Assembly (NCBI RefSeq): GCF_023502235.1
Contig: NZ_JAMFLY010000002.1
Span: 434,001 to 498,000, forward strand
DNA length: 64,000 bases
Direction: 5' to 3'
Origin: Flagellimonas myxillae
Lineage (GTDB): Bacteria; Bacteroidota; Bacteroidia; Flavobacteriales; Flavobacteriaceae
Shown: positions 25,303 through 34,203 of the stretch, piece by piece
How positions within the stretch are numbered: the first letter of the stretch is position 1
Layout of the letters: each line of letters begins with the position of its first letter
Position numbers and translations under genes: made by a program
The notes under the pieces: generated by a model
Told to the model about the DNA's origin: nothing
Database searches by the model: none
Seen by the model: the letters and a program-made list of their open reading frames with translations, nothing else

Positions 25303-28300
25303 ATGAAAAATAAGATAAGATTTTGTCTACTGCTAGTTGCCTTATATGGAGGAATAACATGGGCACAGACAACAATAACTGGTAATGTGAAATCGGCAAA
25401 TGACAATGCGCCACTACCTGGAGTATCCATAATTCTTGAAGGTGCAAGTATTGGCACAACATCCGATTTTGATGGTAATTTTTCTCTGGATCTACCTTCA
25501 AATGAGGGCACTTTGTTGTTCAGTTATATAGGCTTTTTGGATCAGCATGTTGTAATCAACAATCAAACGGTACTTGAAATAACCATGGAAGAGGACATCG
25601 CCAAATTGGATGAGGTTGTTGTCGTGGGATATGGGACCCAAAAAAAGAGCGATATAGTGGGTGCAGTAACCTCAGTAAAAGTTGATGAGCTTCAGGAGGT
25701 TCCCATCGCGCGAGCAGACCAAGCGTTGCAAGGTAGAGTTGCAGGATTGCAAATCTCTAATAATGACGCTTCCGCCAATGGAAGTGTTACCATTCGAATA
25801 CGGGGAATCAGTTCCATCAATGGAGGTAGCAACCCACTTGTGATCATTGATGGGGTGCAAGGTGCGACCCTTGGTGACGTTCATCCCAACGACATAAAAA
25901 GTATCGAAGTGCTGAAAGATGCCTCAGCCACCGCCATTTACGGTTCTCGAGGTGCAAGTGGGGTTATTTTAATAACCACAAAAAAGGGAAGAAATCAAAA
26001 ACCGACCATTACCGTAAATTCTTATACTACGGTGCACCAGCTACTTAAAAAGTTTGACTTTTTAAATGCCCATGAATATGCAACCCAGGTGAATACCAAC
26101 AGGCAATCGAGAGGACTGCCAACTGTGTTTTCCGATGCTCAATTGCAAAGTTTTGCGACCAACGGAGGAACCGATTGGCAAGGCGAGATTTACAGATCTG
26201 GGTTTTCACACAATCAGCACGTCAATGTTAGTGGGGGCACGGATAATATGAACTACAGTGTTTCAGGTGACTACTTGGAAAACAATGGAATTGTTATCAA
26301 TTCATCCTTTAGGCGATACTCCATGCGTTCCAACATCTCGGCCAATCTAAGTAAAAAGGTGAAAGTAGGATTAAACGCATTTTTAAACTTCTCCAAGGAC
26401 AATCCCACCGTTTTGAACACCCGCGATTCGCAGGGAAGTCCGGTTTATGCCGCCCTTTTGTTCGCACCTACCAGAGCAATTTTTGAAGCTGATGGATCTT
26501 ATTCACAACCGGGCGGAGGTCACGGGCCGGTCACCGAATATAATCCGGTGGCCTTGGCAAACGAACCCATTAGGGATAACTACTCAAATAGCATGATTCT
26601 TAATCCCACCTTTGAATATGAATTTTTAAAGGGTTTGAAGGCCAACATTAACGTGTCCTATCAACTGTTCGACAGGGAGAATGGTTTTTACATCAATGAA
26701 AGGATTACCAACGGAAATGAATCCGATAGACAGGCATCCATTTACAATGGCAAATGGAGCAATTTTCAAAGTACCAACATTCTGACCTATGAGAATGAGT
26801 TTAACGGGAAACATAATTTAAAGCTCACAGGGGTATACGAACAACAGACCCAAAAGTTCAATGAAAACTGGGCAGGGGCAAGAGGGTTTTTGACCAACGC
26901 CGTAACCTATAATAATCTTGGATTGGGCGAGACTCCTTCCAAACCAAGCTCCTTTAGGAACGAATCATCCCTGGAGTCCTATATGGGACGGTTGAATTAT
27001 GCGTTTGATGAAAAATACTCCATCACACTAACCGGAAGGTCCGATGCCGCCTCGGTGTTTTCAAAAAACAACAAACGTGCATTTTTTGCCTCCGCAGGAT
27101 TGGCTTGGACCATCTCCAATGAAAACTTCCTGAAAGGTTCAGAAACCATCAACAATTTAAAGTTGAGAGGAAGCTACGGAGAGGTGGGAAATGCGGCCAT
27201 TCGACCCTACCAATCACTATCCCGGCTGGATACAGGTTCTGACTTTTCGTTTAGTGGCACCAACCTCAATACCGGAATTACCTTATCTACACAGGCGGAT
27301 AATCCGGACTTAAAATGGGAAACTACGGAGAGTTATAATGTAGGTCTGGATTTAGCAATGTTCAATTACCGTCTGAATTTAACAGCAGACTATTATAACA
27401 AGACTACTTCCGATTTGTTGTTGGAGCGCGCCTTGTTCCAAGCTTCTGGGTTTCAGACCCAATTGGTTAATGCTGGTAAGGTTGAAAACAAAGGGATAGA
27501 AATTGCACTTTCTGTTGTTCCGGTTCAAAGCGAAAATTTTAAGTGGAATTCAGATTTCACATTTGCACGAAATGAAAACATGGTATTGGCCCTTAATAGC
27601 GGGGAAACCGAACTTCGATTGGGTGGGGCAGGGCTCCCTGGACATTCCGATGCCGTTTGGTTGGAAGTGGGACAGCCAATAGGGTTGATTCGAGGACTGG
27701 AATTCGATGGTATTTGGGGTACGGATGAGGCCATTTTGGCTGAGGTATATGGGGTTACTCCAGGATCAGAAAAATATGTGGATCAGAACAATGATGGGGT
27801 CTACAGCATAGCAGATGCCACAAATATTGGAAACGCCCTACCTGATTTTACCTATAGCTGGAACAATACCTTTACGTATAAGAACCTAAGCCTAAACATT
27901 TTTGCCATTGGGGTTCAAGGCAACGACATTTACAATATTGGCCGCTCGTTGATCGAGGGGGGAGATGGATTGAGCGTTGTCAACAAAGACGTTTGGACAC
28001 CAGACAACCAAGATTCCAATATTCCGGCGCATAATGCCGAAGGGGGTTTTCGAAATTCAAGTAGGTGGATCGAAGATGGATCATACTTTAGAATAAAGAA
28101 CATCACTCTTGGCTATAATTTCCCCAGGGATTTTATCGGTAAACTAGGTATGGGTTCTTGTCGGGTGTATGCAACGGGAACCAACTTGTTTACCATAACC
28201 GATTATTCTGGATACGACCCAGAATCGAATAATTCAGAAGGATCCGACACCTTCGCTGGAATCGATTTGGCCTCCTACCCATCCCAAAAACAATACACCT

Positions 28301-28323
28301 TGGGGATTGACATTAAATTTTAA
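25303..28323 (+). CDS. SusC/RagA family TonB-dependent outer-membrane transporter
   Basis: A 1006-residue protein: signal peptide to about residue 22, carboxypeptidase-regulatory-like domain (TITGNVKSANDNAPLPGVSI, about 25-100), the SusC TonB-box stretch DEVVVVGYGTQKKSD, plug with VTIRIRGISSINGGSNPLVIIDG and IEVLKDASATAIYGSRGASGV, then a 22-strand-type barrel ending in QYTLGIDIKF with terminal Phe. Length and motifs are normal. It imports oligosaccharide into the periplasm together with the SusD partner encoded 10 bases downstream. Confidence 0.97.
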   Translation: MKNKIRFCLLLVALYGGITWAQTTITGNVKSANDNAPLPGVSIILEGASIGTTSDFDGNFSLDLPSNEGTLLFSYIGFLDQHVVINNQTVLEITMEEDIAKLDEVVVVGYGTQKKSDIVGAVTSVKVDELQEVPIARADQALQGRVAGLQISNNDASANGSVTIRIRGISSINGGSNPLVIIDGVQGATLGDVHPNDIKSIEVLKDASATAIYGSRGASGVILITTKKGRNQKPTITVNSYTTVHQLLKKFDFLNAHEYATQVNTNRQSRGLPTVFSDAQLQSFATNGGTDWQGEIYRSGFSHNQHVNVSGGTDNMNYSVSGDYLENNGIVINSSFRRYSMRSNISANLSKKVKVGLNAFLNFSKDNPTVLNTRDSQGSPVYAALLFAPTRAIFEADGSYSQPGGGHGPVTEYNPVALANEPIRDNYSNSMILNPTFEYEFLKGLKANINVSYQLFDRENGFYINERITNGNESDRQASIYNGKWSNFQSTNILTYENEFNGKHNLKLTGVYEQQTQKFNENWAGARGFLTNAVTYNNLGLGETPSKPSSFRNESSLESYMGRLNYAFDEKYSITLTGRSDAASVFSKNNKRAFFASAGLAWTISNENFLKGSETINNLKLRGSYGEVGNAAIRPYQSLSRLDTGSDFSFSGTNLNTGITLSTQADNPDLKWETTESYNVGLDLAMFNYRLNLTADYYNKTTSDLLLERALFQASGFQTQLVNAGKVENKGIEIALSVVPVQSENFKWNSDFTFARNENMVLALNSGETELRLGGAGLPGHSDAVWLEVGQPIGLIRGLEFDGIWGTDEAILAEVYGVTPGSEKYVDQNNDGVYSIADATNIGNALPDFTYSWNNTFTYKNLSLNIFAIGVQGNDIYNIGRSLIEGGDGLSVVNKDVWTPDNQDSNIPAHNAEGGFRNSSRWIEDGSYFRIKNITLGYNFPRDFIGKLGMGSCRVYATGTNLFTITDYSGYDPESNNSEGSDTFAGIDLASYPSQKQYTLGIDIKF

Positions 28324-28333
28324 TAAAAGGACT

Positions 28334-29770
28334 ATGAAAAACATGAAATTTAAATCTATACTCTTTTTGATGGCACTACTATGGGCTAGTTGTACCGAAG
28401 TTGAGCTTGACGAGACACCACCATCTTTATTGAGCCCGGACTCCTTCTTCACCTCTGAAAGTGAATTTCAAGCGGCACTGGCAGGAACCTTTAGGCCACT
28501 GTATTCTGGATGGCAAAGTTTTGACTATGCCTACCCATTGATCATGACATCGGGGGCTGAGGATGTAATGTCCAACGCTGGAATATTTAGAAATTTGAAC
28601 ACCTTAAGTGCCAATGACAGTGATCAATCTATATTGGCCGTTTGGCAACGGATGTACCAAACCATAGCCAATGCGAATGTAATTATCGGAAACCTTGAAA
28701 ATGCCGTGAACATTCCAGAGGAAAGGTTGAATGCGATAGAAGGGCAAGCAAAGTTTATCCGGGCATTTTGCTATTTTCATTTGGTAAGGTGGTTTGGGGA
28801 AGTGCAACTTACCACTTTTGAAAACCAAACAGATATTGAAAATTTAAGGCAGGCTTCAGAAATTGATATTTATACTTCGATAGTTGAAAACTTAAAGGAT
28901 GCAGAGGCAAAACTACCTGCAGGTTTTGAAGAAAGGGGCCGTCCAACCCAAGGTGCCGCAAAAGCGTTGTTGGCAAAAGTATATTTAACCATGGCTGGAT
29001 GGCCGTTGGAAGATACCTCCAAGTATGCCGAAGCACGTGACAAAGCCAAGGAGGTTATGGATTCCGGGGTTTATGCCTTGGAATCAAACTTTGCTGATTT
29101 ATGGGTACAAGCCAACCGCTTAACAAACAGCGAATTTATATTTGCCTTTTATGGATCTACCGAAAATGATGGAGCTTCCTCAAGTCATTTGCATACGGCG
29201 TCCAGACATTGGGGCAATGGAGAAGGAGGCTGGGGAGACTTTCACAGTGAAACCCGATTCTTTGACGTTTTTCCAGATGGGCCCAGGAAAGATGCCACCT
29301 TCACCTCAATTTTTGCAGATGGATCAACATTTGAAGAAGCCGGAGTGGAACCTCACATTGCCAAATTCAGGGACGCAGGAACTACTGTTGGTGGCGGCCT
29401 ATCTGGGGAGGGGTTCAACGTAATGTTACGTTATGCGGATGTACTATTGATCTATGCTGAAGCAGCTAATTTGGCAGAGGGAGGGCCTTCTTCTGCAGCA
29501 TACGATGCTATCAATGAAGTGCGAAACCGGGCTGGACTGGGAGATTTAACTCCGGGATTGTCCCCATCTGATTTTGATGATGCCGTAATTTCCGAAAGGG
29601 CATGGGAACTTGCCTTTGAGATGAATCGTTGGTTCGATTTGGTAAGAAAGAAAATGGTAGTGGAAGTCAACCAAGGAGTACACCCCGGGGTAACGGAAAC
29701 CGACAGATTATTGCCCAAACCGGGCACCCAATTAATTCCAGGTATGTTGGAACAAAACCCCGGATACTGA
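28334..29770 (+). CDS. SusD/RagB family nutrient-binding lipoprotein
   Basis: 478 residues from the ATG at 28334 (a second ATG at 28343 is also possible). Lipobox LLWASC (Cys20). SusD signatures: SPDSFFTSESEFQAALAGTFR near the N-terminus, GQAKFIRAFCYFHLVRWFGEVQL (about 145-167), and the C-terminal RYADVLLIYAEAANLAE and ISERAWELAFEMNRWFDLVR. SusD caps the SusC barrel and captures glycan. A hairpin at 29821-29845 lies just beyond and closes the locus. Confidence 0.96.
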   Translation: MKNMKFKSILFLMALLWASCTEVELDETPPSLLSPDSFFTSESEFQAALAGTFRPLYSGWQSFDYAYPLIMTSGAEDVMSNAGIFRNLNTLSANDSDQSILAVWQRMYQTIANANVIIGNLENAVNIPEERLNAIEGQAKFIRAFCYFHLVRWFGEVQLTTFENQTDIENLRQASEIDIYTSIVENLKDAEAKLPAGFEERGRPTQGAAKALLAKVYLTMAGWPLEDTSKYAEARDKAKEVMDSGVYALESNFADLWVQANRLTNSEFIFAFYGSTENDGASSSHLHTASRHWGNGEGGWGDFHSETRFFDVFPDGPRKDATFTSIFADGSTFEEAGVEPHIAKFRDAGTTVGGGLSGEGFNVMLRYADVLLIYAEAANLAEGGPSSAAYDAINEVRNRAGLGDLTPGLSPSDFDDAVISERAWELAFEMNRWFDLVRKKMVVEVNQGVHPGVTETDRLLPKPGTQLIPGMLEQNPGY

Positions 29771-29820
29771 TACATTGCTGAATTTAGTTTGAATTGGTTA
29801 GTTTATAGTTATTTAAATTA

Positions 29821-29845
29821 GGGCAGGACCTATTTGGTCTTGCCC
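29821..29845. terminator. Hairpin between convergent susD and sterol-desaturase-type gene
   Basis: GGGCAGGACC-tattt-GGTCTTGCCC forms a 10-bp stem with one G-U pair. T or A runs beside it are modest, so it is a likely but not perfect bidirectional terminator. Confidence 0.6.
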
Positions 29846-29903
29846 TTGCTTATTGTTGGAAATGACTTGCAATCCAAATAGGATGTATTGAGTTATGTGG
29901 GCT

Positions 29904-30620
29904 TCACCAGTCCTCATCAAACTTGCGGTAGGTTCCCATAAGCTTATCCCAAATATTAAAGTACAAACCGTAATTGGCACCAACTCCACGATGATGCAGA
30001 TTGTGGTCATTTCCCGTGTTTTGATAGGTGCTTAAGGTAAGATAGGGAATAGGGTACCCTAAATGGATAATGGCATTGTACACCGTCAAAAAAGTTATAA
30101 AGATGATCAATGCCCACTGATGGTAGGGAATCAAAAACAAAATGATGGGAATTATCCCCAGCGAAATTATGGCCTCAAAAGGATGAAATGCAAATGCCGC
30201 CCATGGAGTTGGATTGCTGAATCTGTGATGGGTTAAATGCACATATTTGAAAATGCTTCGATGATGAATCAATCGATGGGTCCAATAGAAATAGGTGTCA
30301 TGCAGAACAATCATTATTACGATGCTGCACAGAAAATACAGTACGCCATAATCACCGATATTGCCATACAGCTTCGTTTTTCCATTTTGTATCCAAAAAA
30401 GAAAGAGCCATATACCCAATCCATAAATTACCAACGTACTTAGTGAATAAAGAATTTCACTATTTATTTGTCCTCTTGTGGGTACTTTTTGTTGAATTTT
30501 TGTCGCCAAAAATTTCTTTTCCCTCCAGACATAAAATACCCCGTAAAACAATCCAGCAATTAGGGCGTAACGTACAATGAAAAAGAGCGTGCCCACTAAC
30601 CAAATCCCAAGTTCGTTCAT
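29904..30620 (-). CDS. Sterol desaturase / fatty acid hydroxylase family membrane protein
   Basis: A 238-residue polytopic protein with the histidine boxes of the membrane di-iron hydroxylases: HDTYFYWTHRLIHH, HLTHHRFSNPTPW and NDHNLHHRG. The family introduces hydroxyl groups or double bonds into lipids, carotenoids or sterols. It starts 15 bases after the radical SAM gene and is the last gene of the minus-strand cluster. It could modify a lipid or isoprenoid linked to that cluster, though an unrelated role is equally possible. A distant relative lies at 59977-60858. Confidence 0.88.
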   Translation of the reverse strand: MNELGIWLVGTLFFIVRYALIAGLFYGVFYVWREKKFLATKIQQKVPTRGQINSEILYSLSTLVIYGLGIWLFLFWIQNGKTKLYGNIGDYGVLYFLCSIVIMIVLHDTYFYWTHRLIHHRSIFKYVHLTHHRFSNPTPWAAFAFHPFEAIISLGIIPIILFLIPYHQWALIIFITFLTVYNAIIHLGYPIPYLTLSTYQNTGNDHNLHHRGVGANYGLYFNIWDKLMGTYRKFDEDW

Positions 30621-30635
30621 AATTGTGTCATTTCT

Positions 30636-31859
30636 TTAATAGATTGAGCATCCCTGCCGTTTAAGCGTTTCAAGTGCTTGATCAAACTCCTCGTCCAATA
30701 CATTCACATATTTTTTGGAACAGAAGGGACACGGGTTGATATCTCCGTCGGTGTCCACATAAATGCTCTTTTTTCCGGCGCCAAAACATCCTTGCCTTCG
30801 TTGATAATATCCGTGATAAGTAATAATGGGATAACTGCGAAATGAACGATCAAAATTCATTTTCAGATAAAAACCCTCCAACAATTCTATTTGTTTTTGA
30901 CTCGGAGCAACATCCTTGCCTCTAAAATGCCCCACTGCTTTGGGTTCCAAGAATTGCACAAAGGAAACAGGTAAGCTCTTGGCAAGATCCATATAACTTC
31001 TCAGGTTGCTTTCGGAAATGAATTCTTTAGTGGTACATAACGAAAGGGCAACCACCAAATCCTCCCTCGCGGCATTTTTTACTCCTTGCATTACCCAATG
31101 GAAAGCATCTTTAAAATGCCGAAATTCATTGTGCATTTCTGGAATAAAGTGATCCAAACTAATAATCACTCCGGTGAGACCGGCCTGTTTAAGTCGTCGG
31201 GCATTTTCTTGGGTTAGCTTAAACCCCGAAGTTGTGACCCAAAAATCTGTTTGTTCCCGACTATTTTTCAAAATGGAAACCAAAGAATCAATTTTAAGCA
31301 GGGGTTCTCCGCCGGAAAATTGAATTTGACTCACTCCATATTCCTGTAACTTATCTACAATTTTTTGAAGTTTCTCCGCAGAAAGCACTTCCTTTTTGTT
31401 TAGATTGTCCCATTCGTAACAATGCTCGCATTGGAGCGGACATTTTTTGGTGACCGCCATCAATACCGTATTAAAGCGATTCGTTTTTTGTTGCACCGGT
31501 TTAAAGTCGTGTAACTGCGACACAATAAACTTTTTATATACCTCACTGTTCCATCCTGGGGTATACAGCCCCATATAGTATTTGCCGGCAGTAATGGCCA
31601 TTTTTTTTAGTTTGTTATCACCCAAAAACTGTCTTCTGAGCCGTATCAAGTATTTCAGCGCCTGTATCCAATCCAGGGGATTGTTATAGGTGGTCAATAT
31701 GATCCGCAGCAAACTGCATTTCAATTTTAAGTGAATCAGTTCATTGATAAGCCCACTGATGATTTTATGGCTTCCCGACGGATTTTCGGTTTCGACCGCA
31801 TAGTTTAATACAGGCTCTTTTTCATGAAAGGGAACCGAAAGGTTTTTACTACTTATCAT
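30636..31859 (-). CDS. Radical SAM/SPASM protein
   Basis: A 407-residue enzyme. The SAM-binding 4Fe-4S motif is CPLQCEHC (C140, C144, C147), followed by QFSGGEPLL. A SPASM-like C-terminal region has C358 (GCFGAGKKSIYVDTDGDINPCPFC), C377, C380 and C404, enough for an auxiliary cluster. SPASM enzymes modify peptides or proteins (sactipeptides, PQQ, sulfatase maturation). No small precursor peptide gene was found next to it. Its start overlaps the 557-residue lipoprotein gene by 11 bases, so the two are tightly coupled and that protein is a candidate substrate or partner (inference). Confidence 0.85.
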   Translation of the reverse strand: MISSKNLSVPFHEKEPVLNYAVETENPSGSHKIISGLINELIHLKLKCSLLRIILTTYNNPLDWIQALKYLIRLRRQFLGDNKLKKMAITAGKYYMGLYTPGWNSEVYKKFIVSQLHDFKPVQQKTNRFNTVLMAVTKKCPLQCEHCYEWDNLNKKEVLSAEKLQKIVDKLQEYGVSQIQFSGGEPLLKIDSLVSILKNSREQTDFWVTTSGFKLTQENARRLKQAGLTGVIISLDHFIPEMHNEFRHFKDAFHWVMQGVKNAAREDLVVALSLCTTKEFISESNLRSYMDLAKSLPVSFVQFLEPKAVGHFRGKDVAPSQKQIELLEGFYLKMNFDRSFRSYPIITYHGYYQRRQGCFGAGKKSIYVDTDGDINPCPFCSKKYVNVLDEEFDQALETLKRQGCSIY

Positions 31860-33522
31860 AATTCACCATTAGATTGTCCATACTAACAAAGTTCAAATAC
31901 GAGGATTCCGAAAACTCGGAGAAGGCGTTCTTTTCCCGAAAGGATTTTAATGAGGCAAGGTCGGGTGCCCCCTCATACTCCCTTATGTAGTTGTAGTATC
32001 CCCGGTTTTTTAGAAATACACTTTGGCCCATGGATTCGTTCACTTCAGGGACATCAAAAATCACGCGGACCTCATTTCCTATTTCTGGTTGAACCAAATA
32101 ATCCAAGTCTGTTTCGCTCAACAGATGGGTGACCTCATAATTATTTTCATCGGTGGCCAAACTTGGCGCGATGTATTGGGGACTTAGATCTATGTTTGAG
32201 GAGTAATCAATGGCCACATAGTCCACATCCCAAAACATAAAACCTGTTTCCAACTTAATTTTTATTGGACCATCACCTACATTTTGAAGGTTTAATGGAA
32301 TAACCATATCCCGCATCGCCAATGGACCAACGGTGGAGATCCTATCCATCAATTTCCAGCCATTGGCCGTTTCCACATAAATTGACAGCGGAATGTTTTG
32401 ATCTTTAATCCATTGTTCGCTCACATGCCCTGGGAGCGTCTGCTGTTTTTGTTGAAAGTCGTTGTAATATGACCCAAATTGTTCATTGAACTTTCCAAAG
32501 ACGATATCTAGCCAGACAGAATTTTTTGCGGTCATAAACAATTTAGCCGTATCGGAATGCTTGGGTCTGTCAAATTCCAGAACCATTTCCCTGGTACTGT
32601 TCGGTGTTTTCTCGGCGGAGTTAAAGGACCAATAATCGTTGTCTTTATCTTGGATTTGCCCTAAAGTTTGGCGTTTGCCATCATAGCTAACAGCTCGCGG
32701 GGAATCTAGATTGGCAAAGGAGTGTGGGTTGCCATTCTTGTCCAACAGCACCTTTACATTTTTATCATGTTCAACAATAATCAACTGGGTGAGGTCGGTA
32801 TATTGAATTTCCTTGAGCTCATTGGTAATCTTCAACTCAAATTTCCCATTTTCTGCTTCCACATTGGGCAAGGGAAGGTAATCGTCTCGCTGCATGTTGG
32901 CCGTTATCACCCCAGGGTATAACTCTCCAGTAAAAATGTATTCCTGTCCATTTTTGATGTAGACAAAGGGACACGAACTTTTGGTCAATGCCACAATGAG
33001 CACTAGGGCAAAAAATACCCCTATCGACGATGCAAAAACATTGGCAATGCTTCGACCCGAATTGGGATTATTGATGGATACGGAAATTATATGTTCCAAA
33101 GGAATAGTGATCTCAGTGTCCATCTTGGGAAAGCTGGCACCTTTTACATAAAAATGTACTTCACTGAGGGGTTGTTGTTTTTTCTTTTTATATCTATGAA
33201 CACGTTTACTTTCTCGTGCCTCAGCATAAGAATGTTGGATCAGCAAATGTTTTGTCGTACCCGAAATGGTTTGGGTATCTTCATTCAAAACCATGTTCTG
33301 TAAATTATAGGTCGAACCTTCCGAATGAATGATCACGTATTTTTCCTGGGCGTTGAATGTTTGGATGTTTTCCTTGGTAACTTCCATTGGACTAACGGTG
33401 TAGTACGAACAACCCATGTTTAGATTAAGGACTAAAAATGACATTAAAAGAGCGACAGGGGACTTCACTTTTTTTCTCCTTGTGAAAGGGAAAAACTGGG
33501 TATTACTTTTTTTGGTTTGCAT
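31849..33522 (-). CDS. Conserved lipoprotein of unknown function with CPFVY motif
   Basis: A 557-residue protein with a lipobox-like LNMGC (Cys38) after a basic, long leader, and a further hydrophobic helix at about 160-180. Right after it comes SSCPFVYIKNGQEYIFTGEL (C184), then about 200 residues that include ERDD-like QRDDYLPLP and FELKITNELKEIQYTDL. I recall similar CPFVY...G-x-x-Y-x-F stretches in unnamed Bacteroidota and Acidobacteria proteins but know no function. The C-terminal half is beta-rich, with galactose-binding-like WYWDVD-type patterns (FMFWDVDYVAID). It is coupled to the radical SAM gene downstream. Confidence 0.6.
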   Translation of the reverse strand: MQTKKSNTQFFPFTRRKKVKSPVALLMSFLVLNLNMGCSYYTVSPMEVTKENIQTFNAQEKYVIIHSEGSTYNLQNMVLNEDTQTISGTTKHLLIQHSYAEARESKRVHRYKKKKQQPLSEVHFYVKGASFPKMDTEITIPLEHIISVSINNPNSGRSIANVFASSIGVFFALVLIVALTKSSCPFVYIKNGQEYIFTGELYPGVITANMQRDDYLPLPNVEAENGKFELKITNELKEIQYTDLTQLIIVEHDKNVKVLLDKNGNPHSFANLDSPRAVSYDGKRQTLGQIQDKDNDYWSFNSAEKTPNSTREMVLEFDRPKHSDTAKLFMTAKNSVWLDIVFGKFNEQFGSYYNDFQQKQQTLPGHVSEQWIKDQNIPLSIYVETANGWKLMDRISTVGPLAMRDMVIPLNLQNVGDGPIKIKLETGFMFWDVDYVAIDYSSNIDLSPQYIAPSLATDENNYEVTHLLSETDLDYLVQPEIGNEVRVIFDVPEVNESMGQSVFLKNRGYYNYIREYEGAPDLASLKSFREKNAFSEFSESSYLNFVSMDNLMVNYDK

Positions 33523-33578
33523 GGTGTTTTAGTTTTACGTTTTGATTTATTTCATGAAAAGGCGGCTACGAGGTGGGA

Positions 33579-34115
33579 CTAAAAGTTGTATTGAAAAATG
33601 AGGTTTATGGCATAGAAAGTTTCAAGACCGTTAAAGTTGAGATAAGGGTTTGCGCCAAACCCCACAGAATTGCTGATTCTGTAAACAAACTTTGCCCTAA
33701 GAGGGAGTCCAATGGCGTGGTCCACATTATCTACGCTTTCGGTTTCAAAGGCTAAAAAGCCTAATTTCTGTCTTATATACCCAAGACCAAAATGCCCTTC
33801 CAGCAGCCATTTTTGGCCCAATTCCAGTGCTCTACCGTAGGTGATGTCCAAACCTAGATAATCTTCTTCACGGATTATTTGTTCAGAAATTCGTTTACTG
33901 AAATTCAGGGAAAAAATCTCATCGGAAAGTATTGCGGAAATGCCTAAATCCAGCATTAGGCCCCCTGGCACCTCTTTGGCTAGAGGGTTGTAGTACCCAA
34001 CTCCGCCGCTGGCCGAATAAAACATTAATGGTTCGGACTGGGCCCGTAAAGAAATCGTTCCTAGGGTTATTAATAATAGAAGGCTAGTAATTAAATTTTT
34101 TGAGATCCACAGCAT
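33579..34115 (-). CDS. Small outer-membrane beta-barrel-like protein
   Basis: A 178-residue protein with a signal peptide (about 1-25, ending LRAQ) and alternating amphipathic strands ending in YAINLIFQYNF with terminal Phe, a feature of outer-membrane barrels. Glycine-aromatic turns (GVGYYNP, GHFGLGYI) fit the same class. No family is recognised. It lies 88 bases downstream of the AraC-type regulator and 56 bases before the 557-residue lipoprotein gene, all on the minus strand. Confidence 0.6.
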   Translation of the reverse strand: MLWISKNLITSLLLLITLGTISLRAQSEPLMFYSASGGVGYYNPLAKEVPGGLMLDLGISAILSDEIFSLNFSKRISEQIIREEDYLGLDITYGRALELGQKWLLEGHFGLGYIRQKLGFLAFETESVDNVDHAIGLPLRAKFVYRISNSVGFGANPYLNFNGLETFYAINLIFQYNF

Positions 34116-34203
34116 CTGGTGTTGGTTTTAGTGCATCACAAACCTAATAGACGCTTGTTTTTTCATTGTCCAAAATCATCCGAAATGGAAAAATTCGGAC
34201 AAT

